A stretch of DNA of 31,511 nt, taken from Bacillota bacterium (GTDB taxonomy: Bacteria; Bacillota; Clostridia; Christensenellales; Aristaeellaceae). Positions 23,160-31,511 of the stretch are shown here, piece after piece. The stretch spans positions 1 to 31,511 of the forward strand of contig JAEZQK010000012.1 in NCBI GenBank assembly GCA_023413135.1, written 5' to 3'. The position numbers and the translations under genes were made by a program. The notes below the pieces were generated by a model, which ran no database searches, had not been told where the DNA came from, and saw only the letters and a program-made list of their open reading frames with translations. How positions within the stretch are numbered: the first letter of the stretch is position 1; the number at the start of each line of letters is the position of its first letter.

Positions 23160-24145
23160 AGGTGGAAGGGCTGAATATGGTGTTTTCCTCCGGCAAGGCC
23201 CATGTGAAGGCTGTAAACAACGTCAGCTTCACCGTGAACGCGGGGGAAACGGTGGGCATCGTAGGCGAATCGGGCTGCGGCAAGACGACCCTTGGCCGCT
23301 GCATCGTGCACGCCTACAATGCCACTTCCGGCAAGGTGCTGTATAAGGCTGCGGACGGGGTGGAATACGACCTGCAGCATATTACAAAAAAGCAATTGAA
23401 GTTAATCCGCAAGGAAGTGCAAATGATCTTTCAGGACCCCTATTCCTCTTTGGACCCCAGGATGACGGTGTATGACATCATCTCCGAGCCCTTGCGGGCC
23501 AACTTCCCCGGCATGCCCAAAAAGGAAATGGAAGAACGGGTGACATCCATGGCTGCCAAGGTAGGGCTGAATCCCAGCTACTTAAAGCGCTACCCCCACG
23601 CCTTCTCCGGCGGGCAGCGCCAGCGCATCGGCATCGCCAGGGCGCTGGTACTTTATCCCCGGCTGATCGTTTGCGACGAGGCGGTATCGGCGCTGGATGT
23701 TTCCGTTCAGGCGCAGGTGGTGAACCTTTTAGAAGACTTGCAGGAGGAAATGAACCTCACCTACATTTTCATCAGCCATGACCTGTCTGTGGTGGAGCAC
23801 ATTTCCGACAAGGTGGGTGTGATGTATCTTGGCAAGATCGTGGAATACGCCTCCACGGAGCAGTTATTTCAAAAACCCCTGCATCCCTATACCGAGGCGC
23901 TGCTTTCCGCCGTGCCGGTGGCCGACCCTACCGTAACCATGCAGCGCATTCCCCTGGAAGGGGAGATCCCCAACCCCGCCAATGCACCATCCGGCTGTTA
24001 TTTCCATACCAGGTGCCGGTACTGCATTCAGCCTTGCAAGGAGCGTGAAACGGAGCTTGCGCAAGCGGATGGCCAAAGGTTCGTGGCCTGCCACCGGAGC
24101 GGGGAGCTTTCCTTGAAGGGCATTACAACCTCCGCCACGGCGTGA
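23141..24145 (+). CDS. ABC transporter ATP-binding protein, DppF/OppF type
   Basis: A 334-residue partner ATPase. Walker A GESGCGKTT, Q-loop MIFQDPYSSLDPRM, signature FSGGQRQR, Walker B LIVCDEAVSALD and H-loop ISHD are complete. The C-terminal cysteine pattern (CYFHTRCRYC, then CKERE) is that of OppF/DppF. GGAGGAGG seven bases before the ATG at 23141 lies within the end of the previous gene. With it the transporter is complete: one binding protein, two permeases, two ATPases. The next gene follows after 54 bases with no terminator, so the operon continues. Confidence 0.94.
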   Translation: MPDAILKVEGLNMVFSSGKAHVKAVNNVSFTVNAGETVGIVGESGCGKTTLGRCIVHAYNATSGKVLYKAADGVEYDLQHITKKQLKLIRKEVQMIFQDPYSSLDPRMTVYDIISEPLRANFPGMPKKEMEERVTSMAAKVGLNPSYLKRYPHAFSGGQRQRIGIARALVLYPRLIVCDEAVSALDVSVQAQVVNLLEDLQEEMNLTYIFISHDLSVVEHISDKVGVMYLGKIVEYASTEQLFQKPLHPYTEALLSAVPVADPTVTMQRIPLEGEIPNPANAPSGCYFHTRCRYCIQPCKERETELAQADGQRFVACHRSGELSLKGITTSATA

Positions 24146-24199
24146 GTGCAGGAAGAAAATGAGCCGCATGGGATGACAGGCTGCGGCGGATAGGATACA

Positions 24200-24778
24200 A
24201 TGGGAATGGATAGAGAACTGATTGTGTTTATAGACTGCGGCGATACGATTGTGGATGAATCCACGCAAATATTTGCGGACAACGGTGATGTACTGAAAGC
24301 GGACTTTATTCCCGGTGCGGGGGAAATGCTCTTGCAGCTGTATAATGAAGGATACCGTCTGGCCCTGGTGGCCGACGGAAGAGCGGCTTCTTTCCGCAAT
24401 ATCTTTCGGGAATTTGAGCTTTCTCATATATTCGAAACTTGGATTATCTCTGAAGAGGTGGGCGTCTGCAAGCCTGACGGGCGCATGTTTCAAACGGCCA
24501 TGAAACAGATGAAGCTGACGCAAGGCGATACCGACCGTATTGTGATGATCGGCAACAACCTGAAAAGGGATGTGCTGGGCGCCAACAGGATGGGGATCAC
24601 CTCTATTCTTTTAAGCTTCAGCCCCCGGTACGTGATGCAGCCGGCGGCAGAGGAAGAAATGCCGGATTATGTGGTGGCCACCCCCGGTGAGATACCGGAA
24701 CTCATTCACCAGTTGGAGCTGCAAATCAAAAACCGGCGCATCCGTGCTGCTTCAAATGCCGGGAGCGTGGCATTTTGA
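24200..24778 (+). CDS. HAD-superfamily hydrolase-like protein
   Basis: A 192-residue cytosolic protein with the haloacid dehalogenase fold. Motif I is D12-C-G-D-T, motif III the lysine in GVCKPDGRMF, motif IV IGNNLKRDVLGA. Typical HAD phosphatases have DxDxT; here glycine replaces the second aspartate, usually the general acid/base, and motif IV has GNN rather than GDN, while motif II reads VADG instead of ending in Ser/Thr. Phosphatase activity may therefore be weak or altered. A modest AGGA precedes the ATG at 24200; an ATG at 24206 is also in frame. It sits between the ATPase and the AraC regulator and could trim a sugar phosphate made from the imported glycan, but the substrate is unknown. 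Confidence 0.85.
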   Translation: MGMDRELIVFIDCGDTIVDESTQIFADNGDVLKADFIPGAGEMLLQLYNEGYRLALVADGRAASFRNIFREFELSHIFETWIISEEVGVCKPDGRMFQTAMKQMKLTQGDTDRIVMIGNNLKRDVLGANRMGITSILLSFSPRYVMQPAAEEEMPDYVVATPGEIPELIHQLELQIKNRRIRAASNAGSVAF

Positions 24779-24799
24779 CCATTATAGGAGGCGGCTTAC

Positions 24800-25768
24800 A
24801 TGGACGATGCGCCTATCAAAAACGGGACGATTCATATCAGCAGCAAGTCGCACCTGAACCTTACGTTCAATTTGTACCAGTGCGGCAGCAATGAAATTCC
24901 CCCAGGGGGTATTTTGTCCATCAAGGCTACCGATACCTTTACCCTTGTGTATGTAAACCGGGGCTCCGCTCTTTTGGAGTCCAACAGCCTTGCCTATAAG
25001 CTGAGTGCGTCAAACGGCTTTTTCTCCTTTCCCGACCTTTCGTACGAACTGGAAAACGCGGACGCCGAGCCCCTTTTGGTCACCTGGCTCTGCTTTTCCG
25101 GGTACACGGTGGAAAACTATCTGAACCGTGCAAACATCACCCGCACAAAACCGGTGTTTTCCGATGGCGAAGGGATGGTGGGGGAGAAGTTCCAAAGGCT
25201 GTATCTGGCGGCCCACAAGCTGCCCAACCGCTACTGCCGCATGATGTCCACCCTGTATGATATTTTCAGCTATCTGCTGGATGTGAATCCCACCAAGCAG
25301 AGCGACAGCTATGTGGACAACGCCGACTTTTTTGCTGTCAAGGCGGTGGATTTCATTGAGCACAATTACACCCGCAACATCTCCGTGGAGGATATCGCCA
25401 ACGCCCTGGGCATCTCCAAAAAGCACTTGTACGTGATCTTCAACAACACATTGAAGATATCGCCCAAGCAGTATTTGATCTATTACAGGATCGATAAGGC
25501 TTGCATGCGGCTGCAGCTAAGTTCCCAGTCGGTGCTGGAAATTTCAGAATCGGTGGGGTATACCAACCAGTTTTATTTCGCCAAGGAATTCAAGCGCCTT
25601 ACGGGAATGACGCCCAGCGAGTACAGGAAAAATCCCCAGCCCAGGGATCTGTTCAGCTATCGCACCTTTGTGCCCACTCTCAAGGAACATACTTCGGATC
25701 GTTCCCTGGACCTGCCTATGGACGAAGTCATTCTGTCGGTATATGCGCCACCTCTGCCGGTAAAGTGA
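24800..25768 (+). CDS. AraC-family transcriptional regulator
   Basis: A 322-residue DNA-binding regulator. The amino part (about 1-160) is a cupin-like sensing domain with beta-strands, and residues about 184-285 hold the double helix-turn-helix: ISVEDIANALGISKKHLYVI then VLEISESVGYTNQFYFAKEF, with the family ending GMTPSEYRK. A tail of about 35 residues extends beyond. AGGAGG eight bases before the ATG fixes the start. It lies seven bases before the GH95 gene, so both are translated from one message. Regulators placed this way usually sense the sugar released by the neighbouring glycosidase and control the operon; the operator candidates near 17489-17714 are possible targets. Confidence 0.93.
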   Translation: MDDAPIKNGTIHISSKSHLNLTFNLYQCGSNEIPPGGILSIKATDTFTLVYVNRGSALLESNSLAYKLSASNGFFSFPDLSYELENADAEPLLVTWLCFSGYTVENYLNRANITRTKPVFSDGEGMVGEKFQRLYLAAHKLPNRYCRMMSTLYDIFSYLLDVNPTKQSDSYVDNADFFAVKAVDFIEHNYTRNISVEDIANALGISKKHLYVIFNNTLKISPKQYLIYYRIDKACMRLQLSSQSVLEISESVGYTNQFYFAKEFKRLTGMTPSEYRKNPQPRDLFSYRTFVPTLKEHTSDRSLDLPMDEVILSVYAPPLPVK

Positions 25769-25775
25769 GGAGAAA

Positions 25776-28121
25776 ATGAACACACATCTTTTGTGGTACC
25801 GGCAGCCTGCCGGGCATCCGGGAGCACTGCCTGTCAGCGAGCTTGGTAATCAAGGGCAGCCTTCCGTGTGGGAAACGCAGGCGCTGCCCATCGGCAATGG
25901 ATTTATGGGCGGCATGGTCTATGGCACCGTGCCCACGGAGCGTATCCAGTTCAACGAAAAGACGCTGTGGAGCGGCGGACCGGGGTCCAAGGAAGGGTAT
26001 CATTCCGGCAACCGACCGGGCGCGGCGGAGCATCTTGCGCAGATTCGCGAGCTGCTCTTAAATGGCGATAAGGCAGGCGCCATGCGTTTGGCCAACGGGC
26101 ACCTTACCGGGGAGCAGAACGGCTTTGGCTGCTATCAAAACTTCGGAGAGTTGCTTTTGCATTTTCCGGGCCATAATGAATTTGGTGAGTATATGCGCTG
26201 CCTCGATTTGGACGCGGCGCTTTCTTCCGTTCATTACCGGGCAAGGGATGTCGGTTTGGTGCGGGAGGCCTTTTGCAGCTATCCAGACCGGGTGATGGCT
26301 GTGCGCATCATGGCCGAGACGCCGGGAACCTTCACCATGGAGGCGGAGCTTTCCCCCGGGCAGCCGGATGCAAATACCGCTGTTTCAGGAAGCGTGATTT
26401 TAATGAACGGCCGGGTCCCGGACAACGGCCTGCAGTATGAAGCGCAGCTGGCCGTGGCCTTCCATGACGGGCTGATTTCCAGGGCGGAGCGGGGTATCAA
26501 AATCCAAGATGCCCGTGAGGTCGTTCTTTTGCTGGGCCTGGGTACCGATTATGAAAATGTATATCCCCATTACCGGGGAGAACATCCCCACAAGGAGATT
26601 TCCGAACGCATTTCCCGCGCAACAGCCCTTGGCTGGCAGGCACTTTTGCAGCGCCATCAGGAAGATCACCGGGAGTTGTACCACAGGGCTGAAATAACGC
26701 TCTCGGAAGAGGCTTCAATAGATTGCCCTACGGACGAGCTTTTAGGACGCTACCGCAAAGCGCCGAATCACGGGCTGGAAACATTGTTGTTCCACTATGG
26801 AAGATATCTGCTCATCGCCTCTTCCCGGCCCGGCACATTGCCCGCCAACCTGCAGGGCGTGTGGAATGAGTCCAACGAGCCGGCCTGGTGCGGGGATTAC
26901 CACTTTAACATCAACATCCAAATGAATTACTGGCCTGCGGAGGTGGCAGCGCTGACCGAATGCAGCGACTGCCTGGTAGACTATGTGCAAAGCCTGGTGG
27001 AACCGGGGAAGGTTACTGTGAAAGCCCATTTTGGATCGGAACGTGGCTGGGCTGTAAATACCATGAACAACCCATTTGGGTTTACCGCCCCCGGCTGGGC
27101 GTATACCTGGGGCTGGGCGCCCAACAGCAACGCCTTCATCGCTATGAACCTGTGGGAGAAGTATTTGTTCAACCGGAAGGCGGAGGACCTTCAAAAGATA
27201 TATCCTCTGCTCAAAGGGGCGGCATGGTTCTGGCTTGATTTTCTGTCTGTGGATCAGGATGGAACGCTGGTATCCTCCCCGTCCTTTTCGCCGGAGCATG
27301 GCGACTGCGAGATCGGGTGCGCCATGGACCAGCAGCTTGCATTCTTCCTCTTTTCCGCAACGGCGGAGGCTGCCCGGCTGCTGGATATGGACATGGAGCT
27401 GCAGGATGAATTAAAATCTGCGCTGATGAAGCTTTCACCGCCGCTGCGCATAGGCCGGTGGGGCCAACTGCAGGAATGGAAAGAGGACATTGATGACCCC
27501 AAGGATACCCACCGGCATGTGTCCCATTTGGTGGCGCTGTATCCGGGGTGTTTGATCAACTCCGATACACCTGAATACATGCAGGCGGCCCGGGTGACGC
27601 TCCTTGGCCGCGGCGATGAATCCACCGGTTGGAGCCGGGCCTGGAAAATGTGCTTGTGGGCAAGGCTTCAGGATGGGGATCACGCCTACAAACTTTTGCA
27701 GGGGCAGATGAGAACCTGCACCTATCCGAACCTTTTGGGCACCCATCCGCCCTTCCAGATCGACGGTAATTTCGGATACGTGGCCGGGGTCTGTGAAATG
27801 CTGCTGCAAAGCCACGGTGACGTGATCGAATTGCTGCCCGCGCTGCCTTCCGACTGGAGAGATGGCTCTTTCCGGGGGCTTATAGCAAGGGGAGGGTTCC
27901 GAGCGGATGCAAGCTGGGCGCAGGGAAGGCTTGTGAGAGCCAGCCTTTATTCCATTTGCGGCAATGATTGTGCACTCAAGCTTGGCACAGGCGGCGGAAG
28001 GCTGCGCATTTTGGATGAAATGGGTAACGCAGTGGAAGCCGTGGAGGAGGGGCAAGTATACCGATTTTCCACCAAGGCCGGAAGTCCATATACCGTTGAG
28101 ATCATTGCGGATAAGGGTTAG
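25776..28121 (+). CDS. GH95 alpha-L-fucosidase (or alpha-L-galactosidase)
   Basis: A 781-residue cytosolic glycoside hydrolase of family 95, which removes terminal alpha-1,2-linked L-fucose (some members L-galactose) by inversion. The amino domain begins LPIGNGFMGGMVYGT and WSGGPGS; the (alpha/alpha)6 domain holds NINIQMNYWPAE. By comparison with Bifidobacterium AfcA, N378 and N380 match the asparagines that activate the water, E507 (FSPEHG) the acid and D663 (QIDGNFG) the base, so the site is complete. There is no signal peptide, which fits cleavage after import. GTGAGGAG lies just before the ATG at 25776. It is the last gene of the operon. Length is typical of the family. GH95 assignment is firm; L-fucose versus L-galactose cannot be told from the sequence. 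Confidence 0.93.
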   Translation: MNTHLLWYRQPAGHPGALPVSELGNQGQPSVWETQALPIGNGFMGGMVYGTVPTERIQFNEKTLWSGGPGSKEGYHSGNRPGAAEHLAQIRELLLNGDKAGAMRLANGHLTGEQNGFGCYQNFGELLLHFPGHNEFGEYMRCLDLDAALSSVHYRARDVGLVREAFCSYPDRVMAVRIMAETPGTFTMEAELSPGQPDANTAVSGSVILMNGRVPDNGLQYEAQLAVAFHDGLISRAERGIKIQDAREVVLLLGLGTDYENVYPHYRGEHPHKEISERISRATALGWQALLQRHQEDHRELYHRAEITLSEEASIDCPTDELLGRYRKAPNHGLETLLFHYGRYLLIASSRPGTLPANLQGVWNESNEPAWCGDYHFNINIQMNYWPAEVAALTECSDCLVDYVQSLVEPGKVTVKAHFGSERGWAVNTMNNPFGFTAPGWAYTWGWAPNSNAFIAMNLWEKYLFNRKAEDLQKIYPLLKGAAWFWLDFLSVDQDGTLVSSPSFSPEHGDCEIGCAMDQQLAFFLFSATAEAARLLDMDMELQDELKSALMKLSPPLRIGRWGQLQEWKEDIDDPKDTHRHVSHLVALYPGCLINSDTPEYMQAARVTLLGRGDESTGWSRAWKMCLWARLQDGDHAYKLLQGQMRTCTYPNLLGTHPPFQIDGNFGYVAGVCEMLLQSHGDVIELLPALPSDWRDGSFRGLIARGGFRADASWAQGRLVRASLYSICGNDCALKLGTGGGRLRILDEMGNAVEAVEEGQVYRFSTKAGSPYTVEIIADKG

Positions 28122-28139
28122 TGCCCGCCGATGGAAACG

Positions 28140-28257
28140 AACCAAGCCCCACCCGCTGTCATCCTGAGGCGCGAAGCGGCGAAGGATCTTGTACTTTCAT
28201 GCAGAAGCAAGATCCTTCGGGCACGGCCCTCAGGATGACAGCGGGCGGGGCTTGGTT
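28140..28257. repeat. 118-bp palindromic intergenic repeat
   Basis: A 30-bp outer stem starts AACCAAGCCCC and ends CTGTCATCCTGAGG, mirrored by CCTCAGGATGACAG to GGGGCTTGGTT with one G-U-type mismatch. Inside, CGAAGGATCTTG pairs with CAAGATCCTTCG. The core resembles the TGTCATCCTGAGCGAAGCGAAGGATCTT type of dispersed repeat seen between genes in many bacteria. It begins 19 bases after the GH95 stop and could also help end that message. Confidence 0.75.
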
Positions 28258-28366
28258 TTGCCTGATGGGCAGGTATGGATGATATACGGGATATGCGTAG
28301 GCAAGGTTTTGCCCATTTTCGTGATACTATCCTCCATGTCGCCACCAGTTATGCACCGTTGACGGT

Positions 28367-28456
28367 GTAGGGCGGGGGCTTGCTCCCGCCGTCAAAAGGC
28401 ATATTTGCAAGCCGCATGGCACCGGTACTTGCGGCGAACGCCCGCCCCCGTCCTAC
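28367..28456. repeat. 90-bp second palindromic intergenic repeat
   Basis: The ends GTAGGGCGGGGGC (28367-28379) and GCCCGCCCCCGTCCTAC (28440-28456) are imperfect inverted copies. Smaller hairpins lie inside: GGCGGG with CCCGCC next to the left end, and CCGCA with TGCGG around ACCGGT. No gene is seen in 28122-28625; between the repeats (28258-28366) only a small CACCG-TTGA-CGGTG hairpin (28354-28367) is visible. Confidence 0.5.
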
Positions 28457-28568
28457 TGGTTGCATGCGGATTGATCCGATTCCTCCAAGGATACGGACAT
28501 CAACGCAATAATGATTTGGAATGGTATTACGTGTATTCTATTCCCTTTGAAGTTTTTCAGGGATGGGT

Positions 28569-28611
28569 GCGGGAAGCCGCTTTTTTCAAAAAGCGGCTTC
28601 CCGCTATTTTT
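28569..28611 (+). terminator. strong intrinsic terminator hairpin
   Basis: A perfect 17-bp stem, GCGGGAAGCCGCTTTTT against AAAAAGCGGCTTCCCGC, with a two-base loop (28586-28587), is followed on the plus strand by TATTTTTATAA. It is oriented to stop transcription arriving from the GH95 operon, and lies 15 bases past the iolE stop, so it also blocks collision between the two convergent operons. On the minus strand no U tract follows. Confidence 0.7.
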
Positions 28612-28625
28612 ATAACCGTATCCCC

Positions 28626-29522
28626 TTACAGCCCGGTCTTTTCCCGGATGTAGTGGCGGGCTTTGACTGCATATTCGAATGGATTAGCCTTGGCGGGGTC
28701 CTGCTCGGCCTCCACTACAACCCAGCCTTCGTAACGTTCCTTCTCCAGTACCTCAAAGATGGGAGCAAAGTCCACATCCCCGTCCCCCGGCACGGTGAAT
28801 ACGCCGGCGCGAACGGCGGTTAAAAAGCTCCAGCCTTCCTTTTCCGCCTTCACACGGATGCTCTGGCGCACATCCTTCAAATGCACGTGGCGGATGCGGT
28901 ACACGTACTTTTTCAGGATGGGCAGGGGATCGATACCCGCAAAGGTCAGGTGGCCGGAGTCAAACAGCAGATACACAAGGTCGGGATCGGTCATGGACAT
29001 GAGGGTATCGATTTCCTCTGCCGTTTGAATGCCGGTGCCCATGTGGTGGTGGATCGTGAGCGTCATGCCCGCATCACGGGCCAGGCGGCCCAGCTTGTTG
29101 TACCCTTGCGTGACTACTTTCCATTGCTCCTTGGTGTATACGGGCTTATCCGGCCCGAAGATATTAAGTGGCTTGCCCTGGATGGAGTTGCCTTGCTCGC
29201 TGGCGCCGACGATCTTGGCCCCCAGGGCATTGAGCCGGTCCCGGTGCGCGATGAATGCTTCCTCCGTCACATTTGAAGGCTCGGAAGTAAACAGGCTGGA
29301 AAACCAGGCGTTGCAGATTTGCAGCCCGCGCACGTCCAGGTAGTGCTTCAAAACTGCCGGGTCCTTGGGATATTTGTTGCCGATCTCGCTGCCGGTGAAC
29401 CCGGCCAGCGCCATTTCGCTGATGCATTGCTCAAAGGTGTTTTCGCCCCCCAGATCGGGCAGATCATCGTTGGTCCAGCCGATGGGCGCAATGGCTAGCT
29501 TGACTCTCAATGGGTCCAGCAT
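28626..29522 (-). CDS. iolE: myo-inosose-2 dehydratase
   Basis: A 298-residue enzyme of the xylose-isomerase-like TIM-barrel superfamily, second step of myo-inositol breakdown: it dehydrates 2-keto-myo-inositol to 3D-trihydroxycyclohexane-dione (EC 4.2.1.44). The start LAIAPIGWTNDDLPDLGG and the following NTFEQCISEMALAGFTGSEI are signature IolE sequence. Further barrel motifs are TIHHHMGTGIQ, LLFDSGHL, HVHLKD and the late acidic VVEAEQDP, which supply metal and acid/base residues. A GGGG-rich ribosome site precedes the ATG at 29522, 25 bases after the iolD stop, so the two form one operon. Length is normal. The other iol genes, including the dehydrogenase iolG, lie outside the window. Confidence 0.94.
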   Translation of the reverse strand: MLDPLRVKLAIAPIGWTNDDLPDLGGENTFEQCISEMALAGFTGSEIGNKYPKDPAVLKHYLDVRGLQICNAWFSSLFTSEPSNVTEEAFIAHRDRLNALGAKIVGASEQGNSIQGKPLNIFGPDKPVYTKEQWKVVTQGYNKLGRLARDAGMTLTIHHHMGTGIQTAEEIDTLMSMTDPDLVYLLFDSGHLTFAGIDPLPILKKYVYRIRHVHLKDVRQSIRVKAEKEGWSFLTAVRAGVFTVPGDGDVDFAPIFEVLEKERYEGWVVVEAEQDPAKANPFEYAVKARHYIREKTGL

Positions 29523-29547
29523 AGGTGATACCCCTTTCGTCCTTCCC

Positions 29548-31401
29548 TTATATGTCTCTTACTTTTTTGACTTGCTCCTGCATGGCCGCGTAAGCCGCCT
29601 GCACTCTTTCCTGGGTGGATACTTCCGCCACGCCCACACGCCACCAGCCTTCAAAGCCGGGGGTCATGCTGCCGGGAAGCACCTTGATGTCGTACAGGAC
29701 AGGCTTCTCTTGGTTTTTTGCGTCCTTTAGCGCGGCGCGAAGCTCCTGCACCGTCCGTACGGTATAAGCTTTCAAGCCATAGGCTTCGGCGCTTTTGGCA
29801 AAATCCATCTGCATGACAGGACCGTTCAGCTCGCCAGTCTTTGCATCCCGGTACCGGAACACCGTGCCGAAGGTGTCGTTGCCCTGGTTGTTTTGCAGGT
29901 TTTCAATGCAGCCCCAGCCGGCGTTGTCGAACAGGCAGAAGTGGACTTTGACGCCCTCCTGCAGCGCGGTGACCATTTCGCTGTGGGCCATCAGGTATGT
30001 GCCGTCGCCAAAGAAGGCGTACACCTCCTTGCCGGGGCAGGCCAGCTTGACGCCTACCGCGCCGTTGATTTCGTATCCCATGTTAGAGAAACCGTATTCC
30101 ATGTGGTATGTGCCGGGATCGCCGGACCGCCACAGCCGCTGCATGTCGCCGGGCAGGCTGCCGGCGGAGCCTACCGCGATATCGGAAGGCGCTATGAAGC
30201 GGTTGATTTCCCCCAGTGCGCGGGTTTGGGAAAGGCCCTCAGGCAGGTCCTGATCATAGAAGCCGTCCACGATATCATCCCAGTCGGCTTTGGCCTTTGC
30301 AATATCTTGGCCGTAGGCTGTCTGGTAGCCGGAAAGAGCCTTCGTTAAGGCCGTTAATGCTTCCCTGGCGTCGGCAATGATGGGCTCGCCGTTCATTTTC
30401 ACCGCGTCAAAGGGGCAGATGTTGATGGACAACACCCGGGCATTTTCCGGAAAGAGCCATTTGGAACATGTGGTGAAGTCGGTGAGGCGGGTACCTACGG
30501 CAATGATTAGATCCGCCGTTTTGGCGATCACATTGGCAGCCTTTCCGCCGGTAACGCCGATGCCGCCCAGGTTGAGACGATGGTTCCAGGGCAGCACGCC
30601 CTTGCCCGCCTGGGTTTCGCCAAAGGGAATATTGGACTGTTCGCAGAAGGCTTTCAAGGCCTCTCCGGCCTCGCTGTAGCGCACGCCGCCGCCGCAAATA
30701 ACCAAGGGGCGTTTGGCGCTTTTGATCAAGCCAAGCACCCGGCCAAGCTGTGCCGCGGTGAGGGGCCGCCGGTCCATGTGCCAGACGCGGCGCTTGAAGA
30801 ATTCCACAGGATAATCGTAGGCCTCGCCCTCCACATCCTGGGGCATGGCCAGGCATACCGCGCCTGTATCCGCCGGGTCGGTGAGTACCCGCATGGCATG
30901 AATAGCGGCGGTCATGAGCTGCTCCGGCCGCTGGATGCGGTCCCAATAGCGGCACACGCCACGGAATGCATCAGTAACGGTGTTAGCAAAGCTGTCGAAA
31001 AACTCCGCCTGCTGCAAAACCGGGTCGGGCTGGCGGCTGGCGAAGGTATCGCCGGGCAAAAGCAGCAGGGGAATGCGGTTGGCTGTGGCGCAGCCGGCGG
31101 CGGTGACCATGTTCATGGCGCCGGGGCCGATGCTGGAAACGCAGGGAATGATCTCCCGGCGGTTCTTCTGCTTGGCAAAGGCCATGGCGGCAAGGGCCAT
31201 GTTCTGCTCGTTCTTGCCCTGCAAAAAGCGGATGCCGTGGCCGCCCTGGGAAAGTGCCTGGCCTACGCCTACCACACAGCCGTGGCCGAACACGCCGAAA
31301 ATGCTATTCACAAACTTGGTTTCTACGCCGTCCAGTTCCACATATTGCTGATCCAAAAAGCGCACAAGGGCTTGAGCCATGGTCAAACGGATGCGTTCCA
31401 T
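29548..31401 (-). CDS. iolD: 3D-(3,5/4)-trihydroxycyclohexane-1,2-dione acylhydrolase (decyclizing)
   Basis: A 617-residue thiamine-diphosphate enzyme that opens the ring made by IolE to give 5-deoxy-glucuronate (EC 3.7.1.22). Order: amino ThDP-type domain with SIFGVFGHGCVVGVGQAL, central domain with VICGGGVRYSEAGEAL and VGTRLTDFTT, and the carboxyl ThDP-binding domain with the GDG-to-N motif (FFGDGTYLMAHSEM near residue 463, then LFDNAGWG). Length matches known IolD proteins (about 640) within normal variation. The ATG at 31401 abuts the TGA of the preceding gene (TGAATG), so translation is coupled. With iolE next in order this is part of an inositol catabolic operon transcribed leftward; its promoter is outside the window. 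Confidence 0.95.
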   Translation of the reverse strand: MERIRLTMAQALVRFLDQQYVELDGVETKFVNSIFGVFGHGCVVGVGQALSQGGHGIRFLQGKNEQNMALAAMAFAKQKNRREIIPCVSSIGPGAMNMVTAAGCATANRIPLLLLPGDTFASRQPDPVLQQAEFFDSFANTVTDAFRGVCRYWDRIQRPEQLMTAAIHAMRVLTDPADTGAVCLAMPQDVEGEAYDYPVEFFKRRVWHMDRRPLTAAQLGRVLGLIKSAKRPLVICGGGVRYSEAGEALKAFCEQSNIPFGETQAGKGVLPWNHRLNLGGIGVTGGKAANVIAKTADLIIAVGTRLTDFTTCSKWLFPENARVLSINICPFDAVKMNGEPIIADAREALTALTKALSGYQTAYGQDIAKAKADWDDIVDGFYDQDLPEGLSQTRALGEINRFIAPSDIAVGSAGSLPGDMQRLWRSGDPGTYHMEYGFSNMGYEINGAVGVKLACPGKEVYAFFGDGTYLMAHSEMVTALQEGVKVHFCLFDNAGWGCIENLQNNQGNDTFGTVFRYRDAKTGELNGPVMQMDFAKSAEAYGLKAYTVRTVQELRAALKDAKNQEKPVLYDIKVLPGSMTPGFEGWWRVGVAEVSTQERVQAAYAAMQEQVKKVRDI

Positions 31402-31511
31402 TCAGCCATCCTTCCTTTCGGGCCAGTATTTCGCGTCCTTCTCCTGCACCCACAGGTGCTCAGGAACAAAGGTTGGGGTAATGTAGGGCGCACCGTCCAA
31501 GTGCCGGATCA
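31402..31511 (-). CDS. C-terminal fragment of the gene upstream of iolD
   Basis: Only the last 36 codons are present, up to TGA at 31404-31402, directly against the iolD ATG. The tail reads HLDGAPYITPTFVPEHLW and ends in a charged stretch (KYWPERKDG). I do not recognise it. The coupled stop-start means it belongs to the iol operon, so another inositol gene is the natural guess, but its sequence does not look like the end of IolB or IolA as I know them. Confidence 0.6.
   Translation of the reverse strand, partial: IRHLDGAPYITPTFVPEHLWVQEKDAKYWPERKDG

Overview
The window reads as a fairly GC-rich Gram-positive chromosome, most likely a gut-type Clostridia (Bacillota). Evidence: strong AGGAGG-type ribosome binding sites before most genes, sigma-A-like promoters, cytosolic myo-inositol (iol) genes, an Opp/Dpp-type importer beside an AraC regulator and a glycosidase, and BspA-type leucine-rich repeats. 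The taxon is inferred; no rRNA or tRNA gene is visible.

Layout. (1) 1-5107: the start of a secreted propeller-like protein leaves the window on the minus strand with a good promoter; divergent to it are a full-length Lhr-family helicase (625-4761) and a 77-residue hypothetical. (2) 5108-5405: a 137-bp mini-element with perfect 16-bp terminal inverted repeats, then an intrinsic terminator. (3) 5406-13953: an unusual plus-strand cluster of five reading frames: a protein with an internal duplication, an 805-residue helical/coiled-coil protein whose C-terminal third is visibly more AT-rich, and three tandem secreted RCC1-like propeller paralogues. The second paralogue is frameshifted in a T7 run inside its signal peptide; the third is fused to SH3-like and LRR_5 modules. 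No known system matches this set, and it is my main candidate for something undescribed. (4) 13954-17065, minus strand: a PhnP-like metallo-beta-lactamase-fold hydrolase overlapping the end of a DUF5054/GH38-like gene. (5) 17066-17775: a divergent control region with five consecutive stem-loops and promoters facing both ways. (6) 17776-28121: an operon for a family-5 substrate-binding protein, two permeases, two ATPases, a HAD-like protein, an AraC-type regulator and a GH95 fucosidase. (7) 28122-28625: two palindromic intergenic repeats and a 17-bp perfect terminator hairpin. (8) 28626-31511, minus strand: iolE, iolD and the tail of another gene.

How the genes work together (inference). The 17776-28121 operon with the divergent DUF5054/MBL pair looks like a Gram-positive glycan-use locus. 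An Opp/Dpp-type transporter would import an oligosaccharide carrying alpha-L-fucose or alpha-L-galactose, cytosolic GH95 would trim it, and the AraC protein would sense the sugar. The neighbouring iol genes degrade myo-inositol, so the whole right half looks devoted to sugar and polyol catabolism. The 5406-13953 cluster is separate; its coupled genes, composition switch and tandem diverged secreted paralogues suggest a surface, phage-derived or polymorphic effector system.
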